Assembly: GCF_000577895.1 (NCBI RefSeq)
Contig: NZ_HG917869.1
Location: forward strand, 310,001-374,000
DNA: 64,000 nt
Source: Clostridium bornimense
GTDB taxonomy: Bacteria; Bacillota; Clostridia; Clostridiales; Clostridiaceae
Reading direction: 5' to 3'
Position 1 is the first letter of the stretch, and every line of letters begins with the position of its first letter. The notes below the pieces were generated by a model that had not been told where the DNA came from, did no database searches, and saw nothing but the letters and a program-made list of their open reading frames with translations. This document shows, piece after piece, positions 28,640 through 38,276 of this stretch. Made by a program: the position numbers and the translations under genes.

Positions 28640-29884
28640 ATGGAAATTAATTACGGAGATACTGCATTTATATTAATTGCTTCAGCATTAGTATTTCTTA
28701 TGACACCAGCACTAGCGTTCTTTTACGGAGGAATGGTTGGAAGAAAAAATGTCCTAAATACTTTGTTATCATCATTTTTTATATGTGGATTAGCTTCAGT
28801 ATTATGGGTAGCAATAGGATATTCTCTTGCTTTTGGTAGTGATCATGCTGGAATAATTGGTGGATTTGATCATTTATTCTTTAATGGCCTTACTGGTAAT
28901 CCGGGAACTTACTCAGATAGTATACCTGATACATTATTTGCTACATTTCAAATGATGTTTGCCATTATCACCCCTGCTTTAATTACAGGATCTTTAGTTG
29001 GTAGAATGAGATTTTCAGCATTATTTATTTTTATAGCAGCTTGGTCACTTATTGTATATTATCCATTAGCGCATATGGTATGGGGTGATGGAGGATTATT
29101 TGTAAGACTAGGATCAGTTGATTTTGCAGGTGGAAATGTTGTTCATATTAGTTCAGGTGTATCAGGTCTTGTAGCATGTATGATGCTTGGTCGTAGACGT
29201 GGTCATGGAATGTTAAGTTATAAACCTCATAATATACCTTTTGTAGTTTTAGGAGCTGCACTTTTATGGTTCGGTTGGTTTGGGTTTAATGCTGGTAGCG
29301 CTCTTGGAGCTAACTCACTTGCTGTACATGCTTTTATTACTACTAATACTTCAGCAGCTATGGGATTACTTTCTTGGTTGCTTATAGAAAAGATACTACA
29401 TGGAAAGCCAACAATGTTAGGTGCAGCAACTGGAGCAGTAGTTGGATTAGTAGCAATAACTCCAGGTGCAGGATTTGTACCAATATGGGCTTCATTTATA
29501 ATTGGAGCATTAGTTAGTCCAATTTGTTACTTCTTTATGTCTGTAGTAAAAACTAAATTTGGTTATGACGACTCTTTAGATGCTTTTGGATGTCATGGTA
29601 TCGGTGGTGTTTGGGGAGGAATAGCTACTGGAATTTTTGCTAAAACTTCAATTAATGATGTCGCACAATGGAATGGACTAATTTATGGAGATGTAAAGTT
29701 ATTCTTTGCTCAAATAATAAGTATAATAGCCACTATTGTAATTGCAGCGATAGGAACATTCATAATAATTTCTGTTATGAAGTTATTTATTAAGATTCGT
29801 GTAACTGAAGCAGAGGAAGCTAATGGTCTTGATATATCAGAACATAGTGAATCTGCATATCCATCATTTACAGGATTGGATTAA
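28640..29884 (+). CDS. amt: Ammonium transporter
   Basis: A 414-residue Amt/Mep/Rh channel with 11 predicted membrane helices. Landmarks are TPALAFFYGGMVGRKN, the pore segment DFAGGNVVHISSGVSG with the first pore His, the signature WFGWFGFNAGSALGAN, and DDSLDAFGCHGIGG with the second. The cytosolic tail (KIRVTEAEEANGLDISEH) is the part that PII proteins contact. It forms a two-gene unit with glnK 17 bases downstream. Start at 28640, because GAAAGG lies 9 bases upstream; the ATG at 28631 abuts the ribosome site. A hairpin in the leader suggests attenuation control. Confidence 0.95.
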   Translation: MEINYGDTAFILIASALVFLMTPALAFFYGGMVGRKNVLNTLLSSFFICGLASVLWVAIGYSLAFGSDHAGIIGGFDHLFFNGLTGNPGTYSDSIPDTLFATFQMMFAIITPALITGSLVGRMRFSALFIFIAAWSLIVYYPLAHMVWGDGGLFVRLGSVDFAGGNVVHISSGVSGLVACMMLGRRRGHGMLSYKPHNIPFVVLGAALLWFGWFGFNAGSALGANSLAVHAFITTNTSAAMGLLSWLLIEKILHGKPTMLGAATGAVVGLVAITPGAGFVPIWASFIIGALVSPICYFFMSVVKTKFGYDDSLDAFGCHGIGGVWGGIATGIFAKTSINDVAQWNGLIYGDVKLFFAQIISIIATIVIAAIGTFIIISVMKLFIKIRVTEAEEANGLDISEHSESAYPSFTGLD

Positions 29885-29901
29885 GGAAGGGGAGATAATA
29901 A

Positions 29902-30240
29902 ATGAAAAAAATTGAAGCAATAATAAGACCAACAAAATTAGAGGAATTAAAAGATGCTCTTATAAAAGAAAATATTTCAGGAATAACTATAAGTCAAGTT
30001 TTAGGTTGTGGTAATCAATATGGATATAAAGAATATTATAGAGCTAGTGAATTAATATTAAATGTTTTACCTAAGGTAGAGATTAAAATGGTTGTTGAAG
30101 ATGATAAAGTAGATGGAATTATAAAGCTCATAACTTCTATTGCAAAGACAGGTGAAGTTGGGGACGGTAAAATTTTTGTATCTGATGTATGTAATTGTAT
30201 AAGAATACGTACTGGTGAAGAAGGACCCGGTGCTCTTTAA
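29902..30240 (+). CDS. glnK: PII nitrogen regulatory protein (GlnK/GlnB type)
   Basis: 112 residues, the standard PII length. The MKKIEAIIRPTKLEELKDAL start, the T-loop region GCGNQYGYKEYYRASELILNVLPK with the tyrosine at the uridylylation position (EYYR), the B-loop KTGEVGDGKIFV and the C-terminal IRIRTGEEG are all present. PII senses 2-oxoglutarate and ATP/ADP and plugs the Amt pore when nitrogen is plentiful; the pairing with amt supports this. The T-loop differs in sequence from that of enteric GlnK. AAGGGGAGA precedes the ATG. Confidence 0.95.
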   Translation: MKKIEAIIRPTKLEELKDALIKENISGITISQVLGCGNQYGYKEYYRASELILNVLPKVEIKMVVEDDKVDGIIKLITSIAKTGEVGDGKIFVSDVCNCIRIRTGEEGPGAL

Positions 30241-30340
30241 TTAATATGATTTAGTTAGAAATTGCGATGTGACATAATGAATTATATAGAGGTATGGTTT
30301 AATTCCTTTCGATACAATTCATAAATTTATTATATAAAAG

Positions 30341-30385
30341 GAGCCTAAAGCACAATAAATTATCTTGTGCTTCAGGCTCTTTTTT
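30341..30385. terminator. Bidirectional terminator after glnK
   Basis: 15 bp stem GAGCCTAAAGCACAA/TTGTGCTTCAGGCTC with one mismatch, followed by TTTTTTA on the + side and by CCTTTTATATA on the - side. Its + side T run reaches the end of the convergent unknown gene. Confidence 0.85.
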
Positions 30386-30815
30386 ATATTACTTTATTAT
30401 CTTCTACTATATCGTAAGTGTTGGGAATATAAGATAAGTTTAATGTATTATCAACTATTAGCTGTACAACAGAAGGTTTTTCTTCTTCAACTGTTATTGG
30501 CCATGCTATTACTGAGAAAAGTTTATGAGGTAGAGTAACGTATTTACTCCAACCGCATGTATTATATAAATATCTACTCATAGTTAGTAATTCGATGGAT
30601 GGATTTTGTATACCTGTAGTTGTCTGTATTTCTAATCTAAGTTTGATAAATTTTGATTTTATCCATATTAATTTAATAGATTTATTATTAATATTGTTGG
30701 AAATTTCAATTGATTTTTTTATCTGAGTACTAAACCATTTAAAATTAAAGTATTCTCCAATTACTGGTTTAGGGTCTTTTAACTTTAGTATTAAATCAAA
30801 GGTTTGAACTACCAT
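30384..30815 (-). CDS. Protein of unknown function
   Basis: About 143 residues, no signal peptide or membrane helix. The sequence has alternating beta-like segments (FDLILKLKD, IKLIWIKSKFIKLRLEIQTT) and a C-terminal VIAWPITVEEEKPSVVQLIV. I do not recognise the family. The start at 30815 is chosen because GAGG lies 8 bases upstream; GTG and ATG codons further up overlap that ribosome site. It is monocistronic. Confidence 0.6.
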   Translation of the reverse strand: MVVQTFDLILKLKDPKPVIGEYFNFKWFSTQIKKSIEISNNINNKSIKLIWIKSKFIKLRLEIQTTTGIQNPSIELLTMSRYLYNTCGWSKYVTLPHKLFSVIAWPITVEEEKPSVVQLIVDNTLNLSYIPNTYDIVEDNKVI

Positions 30816-31008
30816 AACCATCACCTCTATCTAACACTATTGACATAAAATTATAAATATATACGTAGAGAGTTTATGTAATTAAAGTATTGGTGTTAAA
30901 AACCCTTAATTATATATATTATATTATTGAATGTAATTAAATATGTATGAAGTTGAATAAAATAAAGCAGTTTTACATATAGTAAGCTAAGAATAAGGAG
31001 GATTTAAG

Positions 31009-31566
31009 ATGAAAAAGTATATAAGTATTTTACTTATAATGATTTTTATTTCAAATATAAGTATTTTAAAAAATACAAAAGTAGTTAAGGGGGCTGTAGG
31101 AGATGATTTTAATAGTATATATTTTTCTATAAATAATTTAATTTCCCATAACACATCTTTTAACTTAGAGACAGAAAATAATGATTTGACCAGTGTGGCA
31201 TATAAAAGGAAAAATGATGATGGGTCTATTGATTATGTAGAATTAGAAAATGGAAGAGTATATAAATACATATTGTTACAAACTAAGATAAAAGATAAAT
31301 GTGAGAACGCATTGAAATCATTAGAAAAAAATTATATAGATATAGTTACATATGTTGAGGATAGTACTGGTGTTGGAAAAGGAGAGTTCAATAAATTAAT
31401 AATAGATGCAAAAAAAGAATGTATTACGAATTCATTGCCTATAAAAATATTTTATAAAATTGATGAGGAATTTTATTCATATATTCTTGTATCACAAGAT
31501 GGAGAATACACAACAGTATCATCAGGAGTAGGAAATTTAGAGTTTTATAAATATTGGAACAAATAG
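31009..31566 (+). CDS. Predicted exported protein of unknown function
   Basis: 185 residues. The N-terminus is a signal peptide or anchor: MKKYISILLIMIFISNISIL, with a likely cleavage after VKGA near residue 29. The mature part is hydrophilic, with YVELENGRVYKYILLQTKI and a Gly-rich EDSTGVGKGEFN loop. I do not recognise the family. The ribosome site AAGGAGGATTTAAG is strong. It is a single gene, convergent with the GGCT-like gene. Confidence 0.65.
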   Translation: MKKYISILLIMIFISNISILKNTKVVKGAVGDDFNSIYFSINNLISHNTSFNLETENNDLTSVAYKRKNDDGSIDYVELENGRVYKYILLQTKIKDKCENALKSLEKNYIDIVTYVEDSTGVGKGEFNKLIIDAKKECITNSLPIKIFYKIDEEFYSYILVSQDGEYTTVSSGVGNLEFYKYWNK

Positions 31567-31616
31567 AATACTTCAGACTATTTGCTCCAATTCAAAAATT
31601 AAGTTTAAATATAGTA

Positions 31617-32054
31617 TTATTTACTTTCTATCATATATTTTGCCCAGTTGCCATGATCTATAAATATAGCTTCTTTTTCGAATTTATCATCAATTGTATG
31701 ATTATAGTAATAAGTATAACATTGTTCTTTTTTACCACTATCTAAATCTTGAACTTCGATGATTTTTTTATCATATTCATTTTTAGGATTATTTTCACTT
31801 ATAAATCCTTCCATAACATCCATAGCAGATATAACGTCATCATAAATGTCAGGGATTATTTCTATTATTTCACCATATACGGTTCCATCTCCATTAAACA
31901 TAGCAGGATATCCTTTATATGGCATATGATATATAATCATGTCATCTATTTTAGCTTGTCTTATTGAAGTAATTTTTCCTTTCAGGTACTTATCATAATT
32001 GTAAAATCCTTCTCTTAAACTTCCATATACAAAAATATTAATATTCTTTTTCAT
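31617..32054 (-). CDS. Gamma-glutamylcyclotransferase-like (AIG2/GGCT fold) protein
   Basis: 145 residues. The substrate loop IFVYGSLREGF lies near residues 7-17, and the catalytic Glu in MDVMEGF near residue 82. The strand GTVYGEIIEI between them is also typical. Family members release 5-oxoproline from gamma-glutamyl amines or dipeptides. The next gene upstream on this strand, pyroglutamyl peptidase, handles the same 5-oxoproline chemistry, so joint function in pyroglutamate turnover is likely. The gap to it is 31 bases, and they may form one operon with DUF979 and DUF969. Confidence 0.8.
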   Translation of the reverse strand: MKKNINIFVYGSLREGFYNYDKYLKGKITSIRQAKIDDMIIYHMPYKGYPAMFNGDGTVYGEIIEIIPDIYDDVISAMDVMEGFISENNPKNEYDKKIIEVQDLDSGKKEQCYTYYYNHTIDDKFEKEAIFIDHGNWAKYMIESK

Positions 32055-32085
32055 TTGTTATCTGTCTCCAATATATATAATTGTT

Positions 32086-32727
32086 TTAACAGATGGTTCC
32101 ACCTGCAATTTTTATGTCATTATTTTTAGTTACAGCAACTTTTATGCATAATTCTAAGCCTTTTACTATATTTTCAATAGACATAGAAGGCGTATTAGGT
32201 TTTTCCAAAACTTGAGATGGAATATATGGAACATGAATAAATCCACCTCTTATATTAGGATATTTTTTTGATGCCATATATAGTATTCCGTACATTACAT
32301 GATTACACACAAAAGTTCCAGCAGTATTTGAAATGGAACATGGAATTTCTGCAAGTTTCATTTCTTCAATCATTGCCTTTATAGGTAATGTAGTAAAGTA
32401 GGCAGTCTCGCCATCTTCAAATATTGGAATATCTATAGGTTGTTTAGTTTCATTATCTGGTATTCTTGCATCATCTATATTTATTGCTATTCTCTCTGGT
32501 GTAATTCCAGATCTTCCACCAGCTTGACCCACTGAAATAACAATATCAGGATTATATTTAATTATATTTTCTTCGATTTTTTCTAACGATTTTCTAAAAA
32601 CCGTTGGTATTTCTAGTTTAATTATTTCTGCATCGCAGATTGTATCTGGTAGCTTTTTTACAGCTTCTAAAGCTGGATTTATATTTTCACCACCAAAGGG
32701 ATCAAAACCTGTGATTAATACTTTCAT
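32086..32727 (-). CDS. pcp: Pyroglutamyl-peptidase I
   Basis: 213 residues, the standard length. It removes N-terminal pyroglutamate from peptides in the cytoplasm. The fold landmarks [31 protein letters not shown] (catalytic Glu78), [15 protein letters not shown] (nucleophile Cys141) and [10 protein letters not shown] (His165) complete the C15 triad. It lies 14 bases after DUF979, in the order DUF969-DUF979-pcp, an arrangement I know from many firmicutes. The ribosome site is AAAAGGAGATTTT. Confidence 0.96.
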   Translation of the reverse strand: MKVLITGFDPFGGENINPALEAVKKLPDTICDAEIIKLEIPTVFRKSLEKIEENIIKYNPDIVISVGQAGGRSGITPERIAINIDDARIPDNETKQPIDIPIFEDGETAYFTTLPIKAMIEEMKLAEIPCSISNTAGTFVCNHVMYGILYMASKKYPNIRGGFIHVPYIPSQVLEKPNTPSMSIENIVKGLELCIKVAVTKNNDIKIAGGTIC

Positions 32728-32741
32728 AATAAAATCTCCTT

Positions 32742-33671
32742 TTAAAATCCTAATGTATACATAAGTATAACATGTATTATTAATAAGACTATGGCAATAG
32801 GTGCTTGAGCTTTAATAACAATATTTTTATCTTTAGTATTAAGAAGAGCTGCTGGTAAAATATTAAAATTAGCTGCCATAGGAGTAAGCAATGTTCCACA
32901 GAAACCAGCAGTTAATGCTAATGAAGAACAAATTACAGGATCACCACCTTGAGCAAATACAAATGGTACACCGACTCCAACTGTAATTACAGAAAAGGCG
33001 GCAAAACCATTACCCATAATTGCAGTAAATAAGGCCATTCCTACACAATAAGCAATAACTCCAGCTAAAATGTTACCGTTTGGAATAATTCCAGAAATCA
33101 TTTTTGATATCACATCTCCAACACCAGCAGCAGTAAATAAAGCTCCTAGTGAAGCAAGGAGTTGAGGTAATATAGAAAATACACCAACAGATTGGAACAT
33201 TCTGTTACTATCTTCTACATACTCAGTAGGTGAAGCTTTTGTTAATATAAATGTTAATAGTAAAGCTACAGTTGATGAGATACCGATGGCAACTGTACCA
33301 GGTATTTCAGTGAATGTTGCAACAAGCATTGCAACAAAAGCAATCGCTAGAGATGGAATAAATATTTTTAATCCAAGTTTTTTTGCTTTTAGTTGAGTAA
33401 ATGTATTGTCTAATTGTTTTAAAGTACCTATATTAATTTGCTTAAAAGCTGATAAGAATGCAATAACAACTATTAGACATCCTACTATTACTGGTGGAAT
33501 AATCTTACCAAATATGAATATAGCAGCTATTATTCCCCAAAAGAGTGAAGTACCTAATCTAGTCTTGTGATTTTTATCTTTTAAGGTAAAAACCATAGTT
33601 GAAGTCATATAAAGACCAATTATTACATAAAAAATTTCTAATAATATGTTTGAAATTTGATTAATATCCAT
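32742..33671 (-). CDS. DUF979 family membrane protein, putative permease subunit
   Basis: 309 residues with about nine membrane helices ([47 protein letters not shown] and more) and the conserved [19 protein letters not shown] and [22 protein letters not shown], which resemble the re-entrant loops of ion-transporter-superfamily carriers. It is coupled to DUF969 (14 bases) and pcp (14 bases). The usual inference is that DUF969 and DUF979 form a two-part importer for a substrate of Pcp, such as pyroglutamyl peptides; this is unproven. Confidence 0.85.
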   Translation of the reverse strand: MDINQISNILLEIFYVIIGLYMTSTMVFTLKDKNHKTRLGTSLFWGIIAAIFIFGKIIPPVIVGCLIVVIAFLSAFKQINIGTLKQLDNTFTQLKAKKLGLKIFIPSLAIAFVAMLVATFTEIPGTVAIGISSTVALLLTFILTKASPTEYVEDSNRMFQSVGVFSILPQLLASLGALFTAAGVGDVISKMISGIIPNGNILAGVIAYCVGMALFTAIMGNGFAAFSVITVGVGVPFVFAQGGDPVICSSLALTAGFCGTLLTPMAANFNILPAALLNTKDKNIVIKAQAPIAIVLLIIHVILMYTLGF

Positions 33672-33685
33672 TATAGTATCCTCCG

Positions 33686-34360
33686 CTAAGATGTTCTTTC
33701 TGAACTATACTTTCTTTTGAATTTTCTATCTAAAATATAATTTTGTAGAACAAATAAAATAAAAGCGATAACAGCAATAACAATAGAAGCTTGTGATATT
33801 TTAAGAGCATCAGCATGTATACCTAAGGTTTCTAAAGTACTTACGATTAGTAAAACTCCTGGGTTAGCCATAAATACATTTTGCCCGAAGAAATTTCCAA
33901 TATTATCAGATGCAGCTGAAAATCCTTTTATTTTATCTATATCATTTTTATCAAGATTACCATATTTTGCGATAGAAGCACCTTCAGCCATTGGGTAAAT
34001 TAGTGGTCTTACGAACTGAGGATGTCCACCAAGAGTAACACCCATAGCAATAGTAATTTCTCTTACTAAGGTATATCCACTAAGTAGCATACCAGTAGAT
34101 AATTTTTTAGCATTTTCAATAAGCATAGTAGCTTTTGATTTTAATCCGTATCTTTCACATAGACCTATTACAGGTAATGTAAGCATAAATAAACATGTAG
34201 TTCTATTATTTACAAATGCATTTCCTAGAGTAGTTAATATTTCAGTAATGTCCATACCAGAAACTAGACCTGTTATAATTCCAGCAGATACAACTACAGC
34301 TATAGTATCTAGTTTTAGGGCAAAACCTACTATTATTATCAAAATTCCAATTAGTGACAT
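33686..34360 (-). CDS. DUF969 family membrane protein, putative permease subunit
   Basis: 224 residues with about six membrane helices. SLIGILIIIVGFALKLDTIAVVV opens the protein; TLPVIGLCERYGLKSKA, ITIAMGVTLGGHPQFVRPLI and DNIGNFFGQNVF are conserved-looking loops. It is the first gene of the DUF969-DUF979-pcp unit. The start at 34360 is chosen because AAAGGA lies 8 bases before it; a longer frame to 34429 would add a charged, non-membrane leader without a ribosome site. Confidence 0.85.
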   Translation of the reverse strand: MSLIGILIIIVGFALKLDTIAVVVSAGIITGLVSGMDITEILTTLGNAFVNNRTTCLFMLTLPVIGLCERYGLKSKATMLIENAKKLSTGMLLSGYTLVREITIAMGVTLGGHPQFVRPLIYPMAEGASIAKYGNLDKNDIDKIKGFSAASDNIGNFFGQNVFMANPGVLLIVSTLETLGIHADALKISQASIVIAVIAFILFVLQNYILDRKFKRKYSSERTS

Positions 34361-34575
34361 ATTATGCATCCTTTCTTTTGTCGAAATATATTTTTTATAA
34401 TTATACATAAAATATAATTTAAAATCCATATAAAAAAATAGGAAGAATATAAATGATATGTAGTTTAGAGCTTTTAATATTTAAAAAATCAATAAATTTA
34501 TATAGAATAAATTAATAATGAAAAAGTTATGTGTTATATAGTGAAAAAATGAAATACTAAAAAGGAGGTGGTTTT

Positions 34576-36012
34576 ATGAAATCTGTGTGGAGTGAAAATT
34601 GTAACTTCAAAAAAAGAGAAATATTAAGTAAAGATATAGGAACTGATGTTTTAATTATAGGTGCCGGAATGGCAGGATTATTGATAGGTTATATGTTAAA
34701 TGAAAATGGAAAAAATGTAGTAATAATTGATGCCGATGAGATAGCAAGTGGCAATACCAAAAATACTACAGCAAAGATAACTTCTCAACATAATTTAATT
34801 TATAATACTTTAATAAATGAATTTGGAGAAGAAAAGGCTAGACAATATGCAAAGGCCAATGAACTTGCTATATCAAAGTATAAAGAAATTATTGAGAAAA
34901 GAAAAATAGATTGCGATTTTCAGGAATTATCAGCATACGTATATTCTCTAAATGATATTGATACTCTAAAGGAAGAGGTAGAAGCAGCGAATAAAGTTGG
35001 CATTGATGCAGAATTTGTAGATAAGGTCAATCTTCCCTTTGATATAAAAGGAGCTGTGAAATTTAACAATCAGGCGCAGTTTAATCCACTTAAATTTTTA
35101 AAGGATATTTCGAAGAATTTGACTATATATGAGAACACTAGGGCGTTGGAAATAAAAGACAATGCAGTTGTTACTAATAGAGGAGAAATAACTGCCAATA
35201 GTATAGTTGTAGCAACACATTATCCAATAATCAATGTACCTGGATATTATTTTTTACGAATGCATCAAGAAAGAGCATATGTGGTAGCTTTAGAAAATGC
35301 TGATACTGTTGATGGTATGTACATAGATGCTGATGAAAATGGATATTCATTTAGAAATTATAATAATTTGTTATTATTAGGCGGAATAAAGCAAAGGACA
35401 GGAGAAAATAAAGAAGGGGGAAGCTATGATAAGTTAATAAGTATTGCGAAAGGATTATATCCAGAATCAAAAGTGAGATATAAATGGTCAGCTCAAGATT
35501 GTATGACTATAGATGGGATACCTTACATAGGAAGATATTCTGACGAGACACCGAATATATATGTTGCTACAGGCTTCAATAAATGGGGAATGACAAGTTC
35601 TATGGTGTCAGCTATGATAATTTCAGATATGATATTAGAAAAAGAAAATGATTTTTCAGAAATATTTTCACCAAAACGATTTGATTTATCATTATCAATT
35701 AATAATCTTACTAAAGATATAGGTGAAACGGCTAAAAATTTTATAGCACAAAAAATTTATATTCCAAGTAGTGATATACACCATATTAAAAATGGTGAGG
35801 CTGGTATTGTTGAGTATAATGGAGAAAAAGTTGGAGTATATAAAAATAAAGATGGTAAGGAATTTATTGTATCAACAAAATGTAGTCATTTAGGATGTCA
35901 ACTTCAGTGGAATGCAGATGAATTAACTTGGGATTGCCCATGTCATGGATCAAGATTTGATTATAAAGGTAGATTGATAGGAAGTCCAGCTACAAAAAAT
36001 CTCGTAGAGTGA
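34576..36012 (+). CDS. FAD-dependent oxidoreductase with C-terminal Rieske [2Fe-2S] domain
   Basis: 478 residues. The N-terminal DAO-type FAD domain has the dinucleotide-binding DVLIIGAGMAGLLIGYML and a terminal GRYSDETPNIYVATGFNKWGM. The Rieske module (about residues 395-478) has CSHLGCQL and CPCHGSRFDYKGR, that is the C-x-H and C-x2-H ligand pairs. The domain order DAO-Rieske occurs in many bacilli and clostridia, but I know no assigned substrate. It probably passes electrons from an amine or hydroxy substrate to an acceptor. It is a single gene with AAAGGAGGTGG upstream. Confidence 0.9.
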   Translation: MKSVWSENCNFKKREILSKDIGTDVLIIGAGMAGLLIGYMLNENGKNVVIIDADEIASGNTKNTTAKITSQHNLIYNTLINEFGEEKARQYAKANELAISKYKEIIEKRKIDCDFQELSAYVYSLNDIDTLKEEVEAANKVGIDAEFVDKVNLPFDIKGAVKFNNQAQFNPLKFLKDISKNLTIYENTRALEIKDNAVVTNRGEITANSIVVATHYPIINVPGYYFLRMHQERAYVVALENADTVDGMYIDADENGYSFRNYNNLLLLGGIKQRTGENKEGGSYDKLISIAKGLYPESKVRYKWSAQDCMTIDGIPYIGRYSDETPNIYVATGFNKWGMTSSMVSAMIISDMILEKENDFSEIFSPKRFDLSLSINNLTKDIGETAKNFIAQKIYIPSSDIHHIKNGEAGIVEYNGEKVGVYKNKDGKEFIVSTKCSHLGCQLQWNADELTWDCPCHGSRFDYKGRLIGSPATKNLVE

Positions 36013-36026
36013 TAATATTTATGCGT

Positions 36027-36061
36027 AGTTAGTAGAATTAGGTTTTTACTAGCTATTTTTT
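36027..36061 (+). terminator. Terminator of the oxidoreductase gene
   Basis: 11 bp stem AGTTAGTAGAA/TTTTACTAGCT with two G-T pairs, then ATTTTTTTA. Confidence 0.75.
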
Positions 36062-36243
36062 TATGGTATCAGAAAGAGACAGGCTTTATTGGGGAATAGA
36101 GCACTAAATAGATTGCTTATAAATTTATAGAGATTAAAGAGGCTTACTGGATATATAAGAAGGTTATTAATATTTTACCGTTTAAAATGAAATACTAAAT
36201 AATTATAAGTACGAAAGATAAAGAAAATTGGGAGTGATGGTTT

Positions 36244-37876
36244 ATGAAATTAGCACTAATAAGAGATCTAAAAATGTATTATGGTGATAGGCTGTTACTT
36301 GATATTAAAAAGCTTGAGGTATTCAGTGGTGATAGAATAGGTATAGTTGGTGAAAATGGTGTAGGAAAAACAACATTGATAAAGTTATTAATTGGTGAAA
36401 TAACACCTGAAGTAGGTAATGTTTTTTTAACTGATAGTTATTCATATATAAGTCAAGAAGAAGGCTTTTTTGGCAATTGTGAAAATGGAAAGATAAAAAA
36501 TATTTTTAATGTTCCTGATAGTTATGAAGAATATTTATCTGGAGGTGAAAAGATAAAGATACGAATTGCTAAGACATTAAATGAAAATAAAAGTATGATA
36601 ATAGCTGATGAGCCTACATCAAATTTAGATGCATTATCCATTGAAAAATTAATAAGAGAGTTGAAAAAATATAAAGGATCATTATTAGTAGTATCTCATG
36701 ATAGAAACTTTTTAGATGAAATATGTAATAAAATAGTTGAAATTGAGAACGGTAAAATTAATCTTTATAAAGAGATATATGGAACAAAAAAATGAAGAGA
36801 TTAAAAATAGAGAAGTTCAGTATAAGAAATATATAAATGAAAAAGAAAGATTGGAAAAAGCTATTACAGAAAAGAGAAGATTACGAGATAAAATAAAAAA
36901 AGCGCCTAAAGGTATGGGACAATCAGAGGCAAAGACGATTAAGATGGGTGATCAAAGGGGGAAGAAAACCTTAGATAATAATATAAAAGCTATTAAAAAA
37001 AGAATAGAACATATGGAAGTAAAAGAGAAACCTAAAGAAGAAGAAAAAATTTTTATAAATATACAGCCAGCATTGGAATTAGTTTCCGAGACACCAATAG
37101 TAATAGAAAACTTTGATCTGTATTGTGAAGATAGATTATTAGTAAAGGACATAAATATGTCATTTAAAAAGAATAGTAAAGTAGGAATTATAGGGGAGAA
37201 TGGAAGTGGAAAAACATCATTAATAAAAAAAATAGTAGATAATAAAAATAAAGAGATAAGGATTGTTGAAAAGGCAAGGATTGGGTATTTTGATCAAGAG
37301 CAAAAGTTATTAGATAATGATAAAACTATTATTGATAACTTAAAAGAAAGTTCAAGTTATGATGAATCTTTTATAAGAATGAATTTAGATGCCATTGGTA
37401 TTGATAAGGTAGATGAAGTTGTAAAAAATCTAAGCGGTGGAGAAAGAGTTAAACTTTCAATATGTAAGGTGATTTTGTCGGATAATAATATACTTATTTT
37501 AGATGAGCCTACAAACTATTTAGATATAAAGTCTATAGAGGCATTAGAAGATTCTTTAATCAATACAGATAAGTTAGTTATAATTGTGTCTCATGACAAA
37601 AAATTCATATCAAATATATGTAATGAAATTATAGAAATTAAAGATAAAAAATTAATAGACTTTAAAGGTACTTATGAAGAATATTTAGGTAAGCAAATAG
37701 AGCCTAAAATATCTTGTGAAGAGAAGGTAGATAAGGATAGATTATTATTACTAGAAAACAAATTAGCGGAAGTGATATCAAGGTTATCCATAGAAACAGA
37801 TGTAAAAAAGAAAAATGATTATGATGAGGAATATGGGGTCATATTACATGAGATTAATAATATAAAAAATAGATAG
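36244..37876 (+). pseudogene. ABC-F protein, frameshifted
   Basis: Joined, the two frames give about 540 residues with two ABC ATPase domains and no membrane helix, the ABC-F (ribosome-acting) plan. Domain 1 has VGENGVGKTTL, LSGGEKIKI and IADEPTSNLD. A charged linker (MEQKNEEIKNREVQYKKYI, KKAPKGMGQSEAK) follows, and domain 2 has IGENGSGKTSL, LSGGERVKLSICK and ILDEPTNYLD. The linker wording resembles the Vga/Lsa/CplR group that protects ribosomes from antibiotics. The frame changes near 36771-36775: the first frame ends at 36795, while the second takes over at RYMEQKNEE. A separate start at 36737 is not needed. A sequencing error is possible. Confidence 0.8.
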
Positions 37877-38011
37877 TAGTTTGGGGAGAAAAGATGGATT
37901 AGAAAATCTGGAGAACTTTATAAAATTATTAAAGATTATTGGGATCCAGGAGTAGATAACATGATATAGATTTGTAAGGTAGAGGAAATGTTAAAATAAT
38001 TAATATTTAGT

Positions 38012-38051
38012 AAAAAATCTACAGCTATTAATAGTAGTTGTAGATTTTTTT
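38012..38051 (+). terminator. Terminator after the ABC-F locus
   Basis: Stem AAAAAATCTACAGCT/AGTTGTAGATTTTTT with one G-T pair, ending in TTTTTTT. Confidence 0.8.
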
Positions 38052-38070
38052 ATTATAGATCGAGAAGGTG

Positions 38071-38128
38071 TTGACATATAATCACAGTAAATATATACTA
38101 ATTGTAAAGAATATGATAATCATTATCA
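38071..38128 (+). promoter_or_regulatory. Promoter with a perfect Fur-type box
   Basis: TTGACA (38071-38076), 17 bases, TATACT (38094-38099). Eight bases after the expected start (near 38106), TGATAAT-C-ATTATCA (38114-38128) is a perfect 7-1-7 inverted repeat, the consensus for Fur-family sites in firmicutes. A bound repressor would block early transcription of the ABC genes downstream. The 7-1-7 core is shared by Fur, PerR and Zur, so the metal is inferred to be iron, not proven. Confidence 0.8.
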
Positions 38129-38190
38129 TTTGATAAAAATAGATAATTAATGTACTTTAGCTTTAGTTAAAATTATTATAGTAAATATTT

Positions 38191-38254
38191 AGGAGGCGAG
38201 AATGCTATAGGAAAAATTGAATAAAATCAGTAACTAAAAGCTACTCATTTTTTT
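38191..38254 (+). promoter_or_regulatory. Leader with minigene and short terminator-like hairpin
   Basis: Inside the 170-base leader of the ABC genes, AGGAGG (38191-38196) precedes ATG-CTA-TAG (38202-38210), a two-codon minigene. Further on, AGTAACT/AGCTACT (38229-38245, one mismatch) is followed by CATTTTTTTAT. This could be an attenuator, or the relic of a lost gene start. Confidence 0.4.
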
Positions 38255-38276
38255 ATATATGTGAGGAGGATAAAAT

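Noticed and set aside
36737-37876. A separate gene starting at 36737 for the second half of the ABC-F protein
   Set aside because: No ribosome site stands before the ATG, and the first part is out of register with the family. The motif MEQKNEE continues the upstream frame after a shift.
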